Shown: positions 1 to 9,862, counted from the stretch's first letter. The stretch is DNA of 64,000 nucleotides from Psychrobacter sp. FDAARGOS_221 (GCF_002313155.2 NZ_NWFK02000001.1:2728001-2792000), one strand, 5' to 3'. Numbers and translations: made by a program. The notes: a model not told the origin generated them from the sequence alone.

Positions 1-1127
1 TCTGCGTTGGTCGATGACAACTGGTTACGGTCACCACGAACATCGATCTGTAAAGGCACACGATCAAATAGGGCATAAGCGACAACACCGATAAGCACTG
101 TCAAAATGAGTACGTAAGCAGCCAAACGAGGTCGTAAGTAACGACTCTGTTCATTTTCAACCAATTGACGCTCAGTGGTATAACGAATCAAGCCGCGTGG
201 GTAGCCCACTTTATCCATAATCTCATTACAGGCGTCTAAACAAGCGGCACACTGAATACACTCCACTTGTAATCCGTCACGAATATCGATACCGGTTGGA
301 CAAACTTGAACACACATTGAGCACTGAATACAGTCACCCAGATGGTCAGGATTGGTGCCTTTTTTACGAGGTCCACGTGGCTCACCACGGTTGTAGTCAT
401 AAGATACAATCAAGGTGTCTTTATCGAACATCACACTTTGGAAACGGCCATATGGACAAATGTGAATACACATGAATTCACGCATGTAGGCAGCGTTGGC
501 GTAAGTGGCAAAGGTAAAGATAAACATCGATACCCAAACCCAACTTGGCCAATCGGGGAAAGGAATAATACCGCCAATACTTTGCCAGCTGGTATACATC
601 AATTCAGTACCGGCCACATAGCTCACAAATGTCGTTGCCGTCAATATGGCCATCAGCGCCCAGATGAAATAAATCAGCGCTTTTTTTGCAACCTTACTGG
701 CAGTCACCGGCTGTTTATCGAACTTGATGCGTTTGTTTCTATCACCGATAACCCACTTTTCTACGTGCTGGAATAAGTGAGTCCAAATGGTTTGAGGACA
801 GGCATAACCACACCATACTCGGCCCGCATAGACGGTGACCATAAATAAGGTGAAGGCAGCAATAATAAAGAATGACGCGACAAAGAAAAAGTCTTGTGGG
901 AATAAGGTCAGGCCAAATATGTAGTAATGTTGGCTAGGTACATCAAACCAAATTGCTTGACGACCATCGTACCTAATCCAGGGCAGTACTAAAAATAAAA
1001 ACAGCAAAAAGTACATACTGAACAAACGTATGCGCTGATAAAAACCATCTGTAAATCTAGGATGAATGCGTTTTTTGGTTGCATCTACCTCATGGACTGG
1101 AATTTTATTAGGGGAGGGGGCTGACAT
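1..1127 (-). CDS. ccoG: Cytochrome c oxidase accessory protein CcoG (partial, 3' end outside window)
   Basis: Membrane-bound polyferredoxin needed for maturation of cbb3 oxidase (copper delivery/reduction in the CcoG/RdxA/FixG family). Translating the minus strand from the ATG at 1127 gives a protein starting MSAPSPNKIPVHEVDATKKR, several membrane segments, the family motif VWCGYACPQTIW and two ferredoxin-type clusters of the form CxxCxxCxxxCP (CIQCSMCVQVCP and CIQCAACLDAC, about 310-245 bp from the left edge). The frame stays open to base 1, so the C-terminal periplasmic Ig-like part is missing from the window. It lies downstream of ccoNOQP on the same strand, separated by about 260 bp and a hairpin terminator, so it may be its own transcription unit. 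Identity is clear from motif and context. Confidence 0.95.
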   Translation of the reverse strand, partial: MSAPSPNKIPVHEVDATKKRIHPRFTDGFYQRIRLFSMYFLLFLFLVLPWIRYDGRQAIWFDVPSQHYYIFGLTLFPQDFFFVASFFIIAAFTLFMVTVYAGRVWCGYACPQTIWTHLFQHVEKWVIGDRNKRIKFDKQPVTASKVAKKALIYFIWALMAILTATTFVSYVAGTELMYTSWQSIGGIIPFPDWPSWVWVSMFIFTFATYANAAYMREFMCIHICPYGRFQSVMFDKDTLIVSYDYNRGEPRGPRKKGTNPDHLGDCIQCSMCVQVCPTGIDIRDGLQVECIQCAACLDACNEIMDKVGYPRGLIRYTTERQLVENEQSRYLRPRLAAYVLILTVLIGVVAYALFDRVPLQIDVRGDRNQLSSTNA

Positions 1128-1331
1128 AAATGTACCTCTAATGTGTATAGAATCATTATGCTGGCAAAAAAAGTACAGCAAGCATATTGCTGCAAGTTGT
1201 ACCGCCCAGTAGTAAACATCTATTTTAACATTGTTTACAAGTTTCGGCTAAAAAGGATTAGACTTATCTGTCAGGACTTATGTCAATGACACCTTTAATC
1301 TCATCATTTTAAGTACATAACTTAAGTACAA

Positions 1332-1360
1332 AAAAAGGGCTGTATCAACAGCCCTTTTTA
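1332..1360 (-). terminator. Rho-independent terminator after ccoP
   Basis: Hairpin with arms AAAAGGGCTGT and ACAGCCCTTTT around a 3-4 nt loop, flanked by A/T runs on both sides. It sits about 25 bp beyond the ccoP stop, so it probably ends the ccoNOQP transcript; the symmetrical A/T flanks mean it could work in both directions. Confidence 0.8.
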
Positions 1361-1383
1361 TTTTATGGTTTTGGATCGCTTGC

Positions 1384-2496
1384 TTACTGTGCTTGGACAG
1401 CGTTGCTTTCGACAACCGCATTGTTTGATAGAGAGTAAACATAAGAAGCTAGAAGCATAATACGCTCATTACCTAGCTTAGTTTCCCACTCAGGCATCAC
1501 ACCACCACGGCCATTACGAATGGTTTCTTGAATCGTTGCACGATCGCCACCGAATAACCAAATACCATCGGTTAGGTTAGGCGCACCGGTTTCAACCATA
1601 CCTTTAGCATCAGTACCGTGACAGATAAAGCATTTTTCATCAAAGATGGCTTTACCTTCAGACGCTAAAGCTGAGTCTACTTCAGTCTCTTCTTGGTTCT
1701 TAGAGATTGAAAGTATGTATTCAGCTGCAGCACGTACACCTTGCTCACCAATGTCATCACGCTGTGCAGGCATTGGTAATGGTTGAGTTGGGTCAAGGTT
1801 TACGTGACGACCGTTTTGGATGGTTACCAAGATATTCTCAGGGTCACCACCGTGTAACCAGTCATTATCAGTTAGGTTAGGATAGCCAGGGGCACCTTGT
1901 GCAGTTGAACCGTGACATAGCGCACAGTTCTGTAAGAATAAACGCTCACCAACCATTAATGCTTCTGGGTTATTAGAAAGCTCTTTAATGTAAGGGGCTA
2001 GTGCTTCCACTTGCGTAGTGATTTCTTTGTTTAAATCACTAGAGCGTTGAGACTTAACAGGCTCTTTAGCTTGTAAGCTGGCTAAAGTTGCTAACTTTTT
2101 ATTGGCTTCAGCATTCGGTAATAAGTTGGTCTGGAAGTTTTCAATAAACACGTTATTGTTCTTCTCAAGATCACTATATAGCTCGTTTTCTGAGCTCCAA
2201 GGTACTGTTTTACCATCAACTTCAACGGTTGAAAGACCATTAAAGCCATGCGGTGCTAGTGCAGGGAATAGGATGAAATAAAGGATACCCCATACTAACG
2301 TACCGAAGAAAATTACCAACCACCATTTTGGTAATGGTTTGTCATATTCCTGGATCACATCGTCATAGGTGTGACCAGTGGTACCATCTTCTGCAAGGTC
2401 TGGCTTGTTACGTAGTACAAAAAGCAGCACACCAAGAATACCTAACCAGCAGGCTAGAGTTAAGATGGTGATCCATGAACTCCAAAATATACTCAT
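1384..2496 (-). CDS. ccoP: Cytochrome cbb3 oxidase diheme subunit III
   Basis: Diheme c-type cytochrome subunit that passes electrons toward CcoO/CcoN of the cbb3 terminal oxidase in the inner membrane. The 370-residue protein has an N-terminal CcoP domain with two hydrophobic segments (roughly residues 8-27 and 57-77), then two cytochrome c domains, each with a CxxCH heme site (CALCHGS and CFICHGT) and downstream Met ligands. It overlaps ccoQ by 4 bp, which supports translational coupling. It is longer than a typical CcoP (about 300 residues) because of an extended linker between the second membrane segment and the first heme domain. Last gene of the ccoNOQP operon. Confidence 0.97.
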   Translation of the reverse strand: MSIFWSSWITILTLACWLGILGVLLFVLRNKPDLAEDGTTGHTYDDVIQEYDKPLPKWWLVIFFGTLVWGILYFILFPALAPHGFNGLSTVEVDGKTVPWSSENELYSDLEKNNNVFIENFQTNLLPNAEANKKLATLASLQAKEPVKSQRSSDLNKEITTQVEALAPYIKELSNNPEALMVGERLFLQNCALCHGSTAQGAPGYPNLTDNDWLHGGDPENILVTIQNGRHVNLDPTQPLPMPAQRDDIGEQGVRAAAEYILSISKNQEETEVDSALASEGKAIFDEKCFICHGTDAKGMVETGAPNLTDGIWLFGGDRATIQETIRNGRGGVMPEWETKLGNERIMLLASYVYSLSNNAVVESNAVQAQ

Positions 2497-2675
2497 CTTT
2501 TATCCTTATTGCGTGATTGAGGTGTTGACGATCTAATTAGATCGTCATCCAACGCAAGCTGTGCATCTTCTTCAAAGCGCTTCTTGTTTTTAGGGGAATA
2601 CGCCCACCATGCAATGCTAATGAAGGCAACAAAAGCTGCCACAGTTGCAAAAATTTGAAGGTCGCTGATACTCAT
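2493..2675 (-). CDS. ccoQ: Cytochrome cbb3 oxidase subunit CcoQ
   Basis: Small single-span membrane protein that stabilises the cbb3 complex. It is 60 residues with one hydrophobic helix at about residues 8-27, followed by a basic/charged cytosolic tail (YSPKNKKRFEEDA), the standard CcoQ/FixQ layout. It overlaps ccoP by 4 bp and shares a base with the ccoO stop, so it is firmly in the operon. Sequence conservation of CcoQ is weak in general; position and topology make the call. Confidence 0.93.
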   Translation of the reverse strand: MSISDLQIFATVAAFVAFISIAWWAYSPKNKKRFEEDAQLALDDDLIRSSTPQSRNKDKR

Positions 2676-3313
2676 TAGCGTTGACCCTCCATCGCTGTAC
2701 CAAGCTGTTGTAGGTAGGCAACTAGGGCGTCAAGCTCTGTTGCGCCTAATACTTGGTCAGGTGCGCCTTCAATATCTTCTTCGGTATAAGGAAGACCGAA
2801 GCGATCACGGAATAAGCGCATTTTTGCTTGAACCTTGCTGCCGTCTACTTCACGTTCTGCTAACCATGGGAAACCAGGCATAACAGATTCTGGTACTAAT
2901 GAACGTGGCTCGATTAAGTGTTTTTTCTGCCAGTCATCAGAGTAGCGACCACCCACACGGGCTAAGTCAGGACCAGTACGTTTTGAACCCCATAGGAATG
3001 GGTGATCCCAAGTTGACTCAGCAGCACGTGAGTAAGGTCCATAACGTTCAACTTCTGCACGTAGTGGACGAATCATCTGTGTGTGGCACACATGACAGCC
3101 TTCACGGATATAAATATCACGTCCTTCAAATTCAAGTGGCGTCCATGGTTCCATAGTCGGAAGAGGTTGGTTAACACCACCTTCCTCTCCAGGCTTGGTA
3201 TCAAAAATCAATGGAACAATCTCTACTAGCGTTGCAAAGCTAATTGCAATCACAATAAAGATGACCAGCAAGCCTGTGTTTTTTTCAATTATTTCATGAG
3301 CTGTACCTGCCAT
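2675..3313 (-). CDS. ccoO: Cytochrome cbb3 oxidase monoheme subunit II
   Basis: Membrane-anchored monoheme cytochrome c subunit of the cbb3 oxidase. The 212-residue protein has an N-terminal membrane helix (about residues 15-36), the CcoO signature [17 protein letters not shown] containing the CxxCH heme site, and the conserved [16 protein letters not shown] segment. The spacing of about 25 bp to ccoN, with a purine-rich AAGGAG-type site before its ATG, fits the usual N-O-Q-P order. Length matches the family. Confidence 0.97.
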   Translation of the reverse strand: MAGTAHEIIEKNTGLLVIFIVIAISFATLVEIVPLIFDTKPGEEGGVNQPLPTMEPWTPLEFEGRDIYIREGCHVCHTQMIRPLRAEVERYGPYSRAAESTWDHPFLWGSKRTGPDLARVGGRYSDDWQKKHLIEPRSLVPESVMPGFPWLAEREVDGSKVQAKMRLFRDRFGLPYTEEDIEGAPDQVLGATELDALVAYLQQLGTAMEGQR

Positions 3314-3338
3314 GATATCTCCTTAAGCGATTGCTGGT

Positions 3339-4835
3339 TTATACGTTAACAGGCTGAGTGTCTTCGTCATCTTCGACGACAGGACGATGATTTGTTGGAT
3401 CTGCTTCTGCTTCGTCAACTGAACGAATGCTTGGCATTTTAATGGTCTTATAAGCGTTATAAGCCATAACAAACATACCGCTAACATATAATAACCCGCC
3501 GAATGCACGACCAATATATGGATAATGCGAGAAGGTTACGGTTTCAATGAAGTTATACGCAAGCGTGCCATCTGGATTCGTTTGACGCCACATCATGCCC
3601 TGGCCAATACCTGAGATCCACATAGAAACGATGTAGAAAATAGTACCAGCAGTAGCTAGCCAGAAGTGGGTATTAATTAAGCTAATCGAATACATTTTTG
3701 GCTTGTTATAGATACGTGGGATCAATACATATAATGAACCCATAGTAATCAAACCAACCCAACCTAAGGCGCCTGAGTGTACGTGACCAACAGTCCAGTC
3801 AGTGTTGTGAGACAACGCGTTAACTGTCTTAATAGACATCATTGGACCTTCGAAAGTTGACATTGCATAGAATGATAACGCAACGATCAAGAAACGAATG
3901 ATAGGGTCAGTACGTAGTTTATCCCAGCTACCAGAAAGCGTTAGTACACCGTTAATCATACCACCCCATGAAGGTGCGAATAGGATTACAGAGAATACCA
4001 TTGCTAAAGACTGAGTCCAGTCAGGTAGTGCAGAGTAGTGAAGATGGTGTCCGCCAGCCCACATATAAGAGGCAATCAGTGCCCAGAAGTGAACGATTGA
4101 CAAGCGGTATGAGTAAATTGGACGACCAATCTGTACTGGTACGAAGTAGTACATCATACCTAAGAAGGCTGCCGTTAAGTAAAAACCAACCGCGTTGTGA
4201 CCATACCACCACTGAACCATGGCATCAGTAGCACCGCCAAACAATGAGTAAGACTTAAATAGTCCAACAGGAATGGCTAAGCTGTTTACGATGTGTAGTA
4301 GAGCAATGGTAATGATGAATGCTGCGAAGAACCAGTTAGCAACGTAAATGTGCGAGGTCTTACGCTTGATCAACGTACCAAAGAATACAATCGCATAAGA
4401 TACCCAAACAACCGCAATCAATAAATCGATTGGCCATTCAAGTTCAGCATATTCTTTTGATGTGGTAATACCTAAAGGTAAGGTAATGACCGCAGCAACG
4501 ATAACTGCTTGCCAACCCCAGAAGGTAAACCAAGCTAGGTATGGTGCAAATAATCGTGTCTTACAAGTACGCTGTACGATGTAATACGATGTTGCGAATA
4601 GTGCAGATCCACCAAACGCAAAAATCACCGCGTTGGTATGAAGCGGTCTTAAACGGCTAAATGTAAGCCATGGAATATCAAAGTTTAGGGCAGGCCAAGC
4701 CAGTTGTGAGGCGATGAACACCCCAAGACCCATGCCTATAATCCCCCAGATGATCGCCATGACTGTGAAAAATCTCACAATAGTGATTTCATAATCACGA
4801 TCAACTGGAGAGACTGCTGTGTTATTTATACTCAT
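3339..4835 (-). CDS. ccoN: Cytochrome cbb3 oxidase catalytic subunit I
   Basis: Heme-copper oxidase catalytic subunit that reduces oxygen at high affinity and pumps protons. The 498-residue protein has about 12-14 membrane spans and the expected His ligands: [12 protein letters not shown] (low-spin heme), [18 protein letters not shown] (CuB/Tyr region), [11 protein letters not shown], and [16 protein letters not shown] (heme b/b3 ligands). The start has an AAGGAA site 8 bp upstream. First gene of ccoNOQP. I looked for an FNR/ANR-type palindrome upstream and did not find a convincing one. The C-terminal acidic tail after about residue 470 is variable in the family. Confidence 0.97.
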   Translation of the reverse strand: MSINNTAVSPVDRDYEITIVRFFTVMAIIWGIIGMGLGVFIASQLAWPALNFDIPWLTFSRLRPLHTNAVIFAFGGSALFATSYYIVQRTCKTRLFAPYLAWFTFWGWQAVIVAAVITLPLGITTSKEYAELEWPIDLLIAVVWVSYAIVFFGTLIKRKTSHIYVANWFFAAFIITIALLHIVNSLAIPVGLFKSYSLFGGATDAMVQWWYGHNAVGFYLTAAFLGMMYYFVPVQIGRPIYSYRLSIVHFWALIASYMWAGGHHLHYSALPDWTQSLAMVFSVILFAPSWGGMINGVLTLSGSWDKLRTDPIIRFLIVALSFYAMSTFEGPMMSIKTVNALSHNTDWTVGHVHSGALGWVGLITMGSLYVLIPRIYNKPKMYSISLINTHFWLATAGTIFYIVSMWISGIGQGMMWRQTNPDGTLAYNFIETVTFSHYPYIGRAFGGLLYVSGMFVMAYNAYKTIKMPSIRSVDEAEADPTNHRPVVEDDEDTQPVNV

Positions 4836-5634
4836 TGGAATATTTCCTTTACAGCCTTAAGTATCGGAGGTTTAAACCAAAAAAGAGCCGAAAAAAACTT
4901 AATTCTTAGAAGTAAGGCAATGGAACAAACCAACCTTGTCTCGGAAATAAACAACGAATGAAGTTAATAATGGCTCACTCATGATAGGGCAAAAACTTGC
5001 AAGATGCCTATCAATTGTTTGGCTTTAATACCTGATGTTATCTAAATATAAAGCTATTGTAACGCATAGGATACAAAATATCATCTGACGAAACAGTCAA
5101 AAGTAAAAAAAATCCGTAAAAACATTATGGATAACGCTTTATAGGTTAACTTAAGTATTAAGTGACATAAAGTGGTTTCTATGTTGTCGTGCTTAGATAG
5201 CCATAAAATTGGCATCGTCATAATAAAAATGACTCATTAAGTCAAAAACTCACTGTACAGGGCATTTTTTTTGCTACAATCTACGCATAGCGCTGCCGTT
5301 AGTTATCAAAAAACTGATTTTAATGAATGACTGGTTTCAGTCTTTTTTTGAATCATCATAACCAGCCAGTGGTTTTTAACGTTGCGCGCCTACTTAAAAG
5401 AAACGGCGCTTTACTGCCTAAGTATAATAAAACAGTGCCTTAATTGAAATACAGTACAATTGAAACACAGTGCTTAGCCAGATTAATCCACGTATTATGT
5501 ATCTTAGTGTTATAAAATGTTTCAGATGCATTGATTACGACGGCTGTATTTTAACTGTATTTTGACAACAACTCTATTTTTTTTGTAGCACTGGGTTAAT
5601 ATTTTATTTTTCATCACAACAGGAAGACAATTAT
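4836..5634. other. Intergenic region with divergent promoters (ccoN and SCP2 gene)
   Basis: About 800 bp without a credible gene. It must contain the ccoN promoter (leftward) and the promoter of the SCP2-domain gene (rightward). It is AT-rich with scattered T-runs. No TTGAT-N4-ATCAA box, riboswitch-like fold or RNA gene could be recognised by eye. A 67-codon minus-strand open frame overlapping its right end is a shadow of the SCP2 gene start. Confidence 0.5.
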
Positions 5635-6024
5635 ATGGCAATTTTTTTATCAGATGAGTGGTTTGCTGAAGTAGATCGTTTGACTCAAGAAGCCGGTGAA
5701 TTAAACTTACCGCCAGCGCTGGCAAACATGAAACTAAACTTGAATGTTTCAGATACAGCCAATGGCGATGTTAATGCTTACTTGGCCAATGGTGTATTAA
5801 AACAAGGTGAGACCGATGCGGATACAACTATCAAGATTGATGAAGCGACATTAAAGCAGGTTGCTTTAAAAGGTGACATGAATGAAGCCATGAATGCCTT
5901 TATGTCAGGTAAGATTCGTATCGAAGGGGATATGAGTCAGGTTATGGCATTACAAACATCTAAGCCAAGCCCAGAACAAAAAGAGTTATTCAAAAAGATT
6001 TATGAGATGACTGAGCAGGGTTAA
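5635..6024 (+). CDS. SCP2 sterol-binding domain protein
   Basis: Small soluble protein of 129 residues that reads as a stand-alone SCP-2 domain: an N-terminal helix (LSDEWFAEVDRL), a beta sheet ending in ADTTIKIDEATL, and the C-terminal SCP2 hallmark with a short helix plus FMSGKIRIEGDMSQVMAL. Family members bind hydrophobic ligands (sterol- or acyl-type) and the bacterial ones mostly lack an assigned role. The start has AGGAAG 9 bp upstream. It is monocistronic, ending at a hairpin terminator. In other bacteria such proteins often sit with lipid or quinone metabolism genes; here the neighbours give no hint. Confidence 0.88.
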   Translation: MAIFLSDEWFAEVDRLTQEAGELNLPPALANMKLNLNVSDTANGDVNAYLANGVLKQGETDADTTIKIDEATLKQVALKGDMNEAMNAFMSGKIRIEGDMSQVMALQTSKPSPEQKELFKKIYEMTEQG

Positions 6025-6040
6025 TCGTTTAACGCTAAGT

Positions 6041-6065
6041 TTAACTTAACTTAACTTAACTTAAC
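6041..6065. repeat. Five tandem TTAAC pentamers
   Basis: Five uninterrupted copies of TTAAC lie 17 bp after the SCP2 gene stop and before its terminator. Being intergenic, the array can change length without affecting a frame. Confidence 0.9.
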
Positions 6066-6100
6066 TGTTTAAAATATTATAGTAGATCAAATAAGACAAC

Positions 6101-6129
6101 AACGCTTGCAGCATTGCAGGCGTTTTTTT
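6101..6129 (+). terminator. Terminator after SCP2 gene
   Basis: Stem AACGCTTGCA / TGCAGGCGTT (one G-T wobble) with a 4-nt loop, followed by seven T residues. It fits termination of the rightward SCP2 transcript and reaches the 3' end of the opposing gene. Confidence 0.85.
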
Positions 6130-6778
6130 ATGCCAAATGGAAAAAATAAATCATAAGCAATATACCGCTGATAAAGAAACTAATGGCGGTGAAATCGATG
6201 TTAGTCAGATCTATGTTAAATAGTGACTTTGATTCAGAATTTGATGCTGAGTCAGTGAAAACTGAATTGTTGGTGATAAGCGGGCTGTCATTGGAAGACA
6301 TAGGAGTAGAGAAGTTAGCAGCGGCATCAGTATTTGAGTGTGAGCTGGTAGTTGTTTTTAAGTTGATAGGGTAGTTAGAGGTTTTGGCGTTCACACTTTT
6401 AGTTTTGCTAGATTCAGACTCTATACTGTTATTGATGGCTGCTTTGTTAGAACGGTTGTTTAACACTGCTGCTTTAGCTTGAGAGGGATTAGTCAGCTCA
6501 GCGCTCTGCGTTGTGGGTGCTGAGTGTAGCGTTAATTTGTCAGCACTCATCATTTTAATGACCTTATCGGTGGTCATGCTTTTGATGTTTTTTGGCTTTA
6601 GAAAAATATCTGCTGGACAGTGTAGTGTCGGCTGCAATGTAGATGCTGAATGTATGCTGTTTTTTCTGTTTTTAACAGATGCAGGAGAGCTTTGAATAGA
6701 CGCATGAGAAATCGCCAGCACATGAGTATGAGCAGCGGAGGGACGTGTTTGATTTACGTTAGAGACGTTCATAGACAC
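6128..6778 (-). CDS. Hypothetical Ser/Asn/Thr-rich protein with C-terminal membrane anchor
   Basis: Not recognised. The 216-residue frame (GTG start at 6778, or ATG two codons later at 6772) is dominated by Ser, Asn, Thr, Ala and Lys with no folded domain visible, and ends in one hydrophobic helix, FTAISFFISGILLMIYFFHL, directly at the C terminus. That is the topology of a tail-anchored protein: a disordered cytosolic region with one C-terminal span. There is no clear Shine-Dalgarno site and shorter frames exist on the opposite strand, so whether it is expressed is uncertain; the long open frame and the well-formed terminal helix are the support. It converges on the SCP2 gene. Confidence 0.5.
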   Translation of the reverse strand: MSMNVSNVNQTRPSAAHTHVLAISHASIQSSPASVKNRKNSIHSASTLQPTLHCPADIFLKPKNIKSMTTDKVIKMMSADKLTLHSAPTTQSAELTNPSQAKAAVLNNRSNKAAINNSIESESSKTKSVNAKTSNYPINLKTTTSSHSNTDAAANFSTPMSSNDSPLITNNSVFTDSASNSESKSLFNIDLTNIDFTAISFFISGILLMIYFFHLA

Positions 6779-6955
6779 ACTGATATGAAAACAGCAAACT
6801 TAGCTAGTTTACTTCTTTCATTTATAAGAAGTTTATTAATACTACCTTGAAGTTACAGCCTTTGTAAACAGTGGATTTGTGATTTTTGCAAAAAAGTCAA
6901 CTATTTTTGCAAAACTAAGGCGTTTATCGGCTAAATAATAGATCAATCAGCATAA

Positions 6956-6986
6956 AAAAAGCTCCCTTTATAAAAAGGAGCTTTTT
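6956..6986. terminator. Bidirectional-type terminator hairpin
   Basis: Arms AAAAAGCTCC and GGAGCTTTTT around CTTTATAAAAA, with A-rich left and T-rich right flanks. On the minus strand it lies about 120 bp beyond the stop of the gene at 7105-8070 and would end that transcript. Confidence 0.85.
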
Positions 6987-7104
6987 GGGGTAATCATAAT
7001 TAGCACATAAGATAAAACTAAAATAGTCTAAGCAATTAACGGTTATCAAACACTATTATAAATTTACCCTAAAAATAAGTGGCCTCATTGCAGGCTAGAT
7101 ACGA

Positions 7105-8070
7105 TTAGTCATCGGTTTGGTTTTCGTAATAAATGGCCGCTTGTAGCCAAATATTGGCTTGAATGTAGTCATTGACAATAATTTGACGCGTGTCTTCATT
7201 GGTAGGCGTTGCCATACGCACTACGAAAGGATCAGCGTCAGGCTCACGTAAAATAGCCACATCAAATACAGTTAGCTCACGGCCATACAGGGTCTGCTGC
7301 TGTTTGCCAAGCACTTGACCTTGACACCAAGCCTCATCTTCTTGACCTAAGGTTTCGCCGAATAAATAAGCACACATATTGCCAAGATTGATCTCAATTG
7401 GCTCTAACGCCTCATCGCTGGTTGGCTGCCATTGTTCAATTTGTTGATCTAAGTCAGTGGGGATAACGCCATTGTTCTTGGCAACGATATCATTGTAAGC
7501 GCGATGATAGCGAATGGCTTCTGGGTCTTCAACACGAATCACTTCGTCTTGATCACTTAGCTTAATAGAGTAAGCCCAAGCACCGAAGTTAACAAAATAA
7601 GATTGGCCTTGACGGTATAAGTCACGGTTCACAGTGTACATCTGATCAAAAGCATAGATAACGCTACCATCTTCGCTGATTAAGCGCAGTACCGCATCTT
7701 GGGTATTGTCATTGGCAATAATACGATCGATTTTGCAACTCAAGCCATAAGGGCTGTTAACGCAAGGGAAGGCATTAATGAAATGCTGAGGCTTTCCGTC
7801 TTTAAGTGCCAATACTTGGTTGATATGGCACATCTCATTACAAGACAGTAGCAAATTCTTTAGATGCTCTTTGCTTAATGCAGGATGAAGACCGGCAGCA
7901 ATAGTAGCATCGTCGATAGAGTTTTTTAGCCAGTTAGGTACATCCTCTTCGATATGCTCAGTTAGGATACGCCAGTGATCACCATGACCTGCGGTTTGTT
8001 CGTTAGTTAGGGCGATGGTAGTAGGACGTGCGTTTTTATTTGGACCGTATTTATAAACTTGAGTGCTCAT
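7105..8070 (-). CDS. Conserved-type hypothetical protein, 321 aa
   Basis: Family not recognised. The protein is soluble, acidic and of normal complexity, without signal peptide or membrane spans, and contains several Cys (LLLSCNEMCHINQ, FPCVNSPYGLSCKID) and Trp residues. The paired CNEMC and C-x9-C segments around residues 90-115 might bind a metal, but that is only a guess. Its own start (ATG) lacks a strong Shine-Dalgarno site. It is flanked by about 520 bp of noncoding DNA upstream and a terminator downstream, so it is probably a single-gene unit. The composition is that of a real, constrained protein. Confidence 0.75.
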   Translation of the reverse strand: MSTQVYKYGPNKNARPTTIALTNEQTAGHGDHWRILTEHIEEDVPNWLKNSIDDATIAAGLHPALSKEHLKNLLLSCNEMCHINQVLALKDGKPQHFINAFPCVNSPYGLSCKIDRIIANDNTQDAVLRLISEDGSVIYAFDQMYTVNRDLYRQGQSYFVNFGAWAYSIKLSDQDEVIRVEDPEAIRYHRAYNDIVAKNNGVIPTDLDQQIEQWQPTSDEALEPIEINLGNMCAYLFGETLGQEDEAWCQGQVLGKQQQTLYGRELTVFDVAILREPDADPFVVRMATPTNEDTRQIIVNDYIQANIWLQAAIYYENQTDD

Positions 8071-8593
8071 AGTGTCTGTACTTTTGTAATGGTTGGCTTA
8101 AAAAATGGCGATATGGCTAATTTCTTGAAAGCCATCAGATAAATAAAATTATAAAAATAATATAAAATAATAAATAGCAGCCAGAGTTTGCTACTATACT
8201 TACCCTACTTAATTAATAGGGGCAAGTTGGCTGAATACAAGATCTAAGCTGCGGCTATCTTGAATTCAGCAGTCAGTTAAGGCTAATTAAGCGCATTTTT
8301 TATGTCACTTGTGCATGTCAAACTGTCAGTTGCACCAATCTAGCATAGCCAAAATAGGTTGGTTTGTGTCAAACTATGGCCCTTTATAAATTAATTATAG
8401 TTGTGTTCATTTTATTTTAATATTCAGCTTATCGTGAACTAGCAATTTTGTCGTATTTGGATGACCGGCTCAGTATTAATAGGATAGTGTTTATAGGATG
8501 GTATTGAAAGCTGTCATCACTGTATTCAAATGCTGTTGATATCCCCGAATCAAATCAAATTGCGAATGCACAGATAGGTTAAGAGCCTAAATT
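8071..8593. other. Intergenic region between divergent genes
   Basis: About 520 bp of AT-rich DNA between the leftward hypothetical gene and the rightward Lol operon; it should hold both promoters. No RNA gene, hairpin with T-tail or repeat was found. Confidence 0.5.
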
Positions 8594-9829
8594 ATGTTTC
8601 GACCGTTAGCCTTATTTTTAGGATTACGTTATACGCGCGCAGAGCGCAGTAACCGTTTTATTTCATTAATCTCATTGATCTCCATGGTCGGCCTGACCTT
8701 AGGGGTGGCCGTGCTTATTACCGTGCTGTCTGTGATGAATGGCTTCGACCGTGAGCTCAAGTCACGCATTTTAGGGATGGTGCCACAAGCCAGTGTCAGT
8801 TCTGGTGAGATTATCCCGGAGTGGCAGGGACTGGCTGATAAAATCTCGCAAGACCCAGAAGTGGTCGCGGTGGCGCCTTTCATTGAGCTTCAGGGGATGC
8901 TGACCTCTAATGGTCAAGTTGCCGGTATTATGGTGACCGGTATCGAGCCTGAGTATGAAAAAAATGTATCCATTATTAATGAACACATGGTCGAGGGCAG
9001 TATTGATACGCTCAAAGATGGTGAGTTTGGTATCGTGCTGGGTCAAAGCATGGTTGAAGCCATGGGGCTACAAGTCGGTGACAAGGTGACTTTAGTGTTG
9101 CCAGAAGCCTCACCGTCGCCAGCTGGGGTGATTCCTCGCTTTAAGCGCTTTACCTTAACCGGGGTGTATAACATCAGCCGTGAGGTCGATAACTTGGTTG
9201 CCTTCATCCCAATGGGTGATGCCGCGACCTTACTACGCTTACCCAATGGTGCGCAGGGTATCCGTATGAAGTTGGATAACATATTCTTAGCACCCCAAGT
9301 TGCGCAGCGTGCAGCGAGTATTGAGCCTGAACTGCTTTATCCTAATGACTGGACGCGTACCCATGGCAATTTATTCGGCGCCATTCAGATGGAAAAGGCG
9401 ATGGTTGGATTGCTATTGTTCCTAATTATTATCGTGGCTGCGTTTAACATTGTTTCAAGCTTAGTAATGCTTGTGACCGATAAAAAAGCAGACATTGCTA
9501 TCTTAAAAACCTTTGGTGCCTCACCGAAGCTGATTATGCAAGTGTTTATGGTACAAGGTTTGGTAATCGGTGTTATCGGTACGGTAGCTGGCACAATCTT
9601 GGGTGTGGCACTGGCATTGACCGTCGGTGACTTGTTAGGCTGGGTCAACCAAGCCTTTAATCTACATCTATTTGATGCTTACTTCATCAATTATCTGCCC
9701 ACAGAGTTACGCTGGATGGATGTGCTTGTGATTACCAGTACGTCGTTCTTGTTAACCTTTTTGGCAACCATTTACCCAGCGCGTCGTGCGGCCAGAATTC
9801 AGCCAGCACAAACCCTACGCTATGAGTAA
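8594..9829 (+). CDS. Lipoprotein-releasing ABC transporter permease (LolC/LolE family; LolF-like)
   Basis: Inner-membrane permease that extracts outer-membrane lipoproteins and hands them to LolA. The 411 residues show the LolC/E layout: cytosolic N-terminal motif LALFLGLRYTRAERSNRFISLIS, a first helix (SMVGLTLGVAVLITVLSVMNGFDREL), a large periplasmic domain (about residues 50-270), then three helices in the C-terminal FtsX domain ending in YPARRAARIQPAQTLRYE. The gene is followed 33 bp later by lolD. Only one permease gene accompanies lolD, as in the LolDF systems of some gammaproteobacteria, where a single LolF serves both roles; a second copy elsewhere cannot be excluded. Confidence 0.93.
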   Translation: MFRPLALFLGLRYTRAERSNRFISLISLISMVGLTLGVAVLITVLSVMNGFDRELKSRILGMVPQASVSSGEIIPEWQGLADKISQDPEVVAVAPFIELQGMLTSNGQVAGIMVTGIEPEYEKNVSIINEHMVEGSIDTLKDGEFGIVLGQSMVEAMGLQVGDKVTLVLPEASPSPAGVIPRFKRFTLTGVYNISREVDNLVAFIPMGDAATLLRLPNGAQGIRMKLDNIFLAPQVAQRAASIEPELLYPNDWTRTHGNLFGAIQMEKAMVGLLLFLIIIVAAFNIVSSLVMLVTDKKADIAILKTFGASPKLIMQVFMVQGLVIGVIGTVAGTILGVALALTVGDLLGWVNQAFNLHLFDAYFINYLPTELRWMDVLVITSTSFLLTFLATIYPARRAARIQPAQTLRYE

Positions 9830-9862
9830 ATACATCATAAGAAATATATTGAGAAAAACAGT

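Noticed and set aside
144..168. LapG-like di-alanine cleavage site in the adhesin N terminus (residues 150-151, VAAP)
   Set aside because: The local sequence WWVAAPVGF does not fit the usual TAAG/PAAG context and no lapD/lapG genes are in the window. The numbers given here are adhesin residues, not bases.
342..776. 144-codon plus-strand frame
   Set aside because: It is antisense to ccoG, whose ferredoxin motifs and membrane segments are unmistakable.
4836..5100. FNR/ANR box for the cbb3 operon
   Set aside because: No TTGAT-N4-ATCAA match or close variant could be found by eye in the upstream region.
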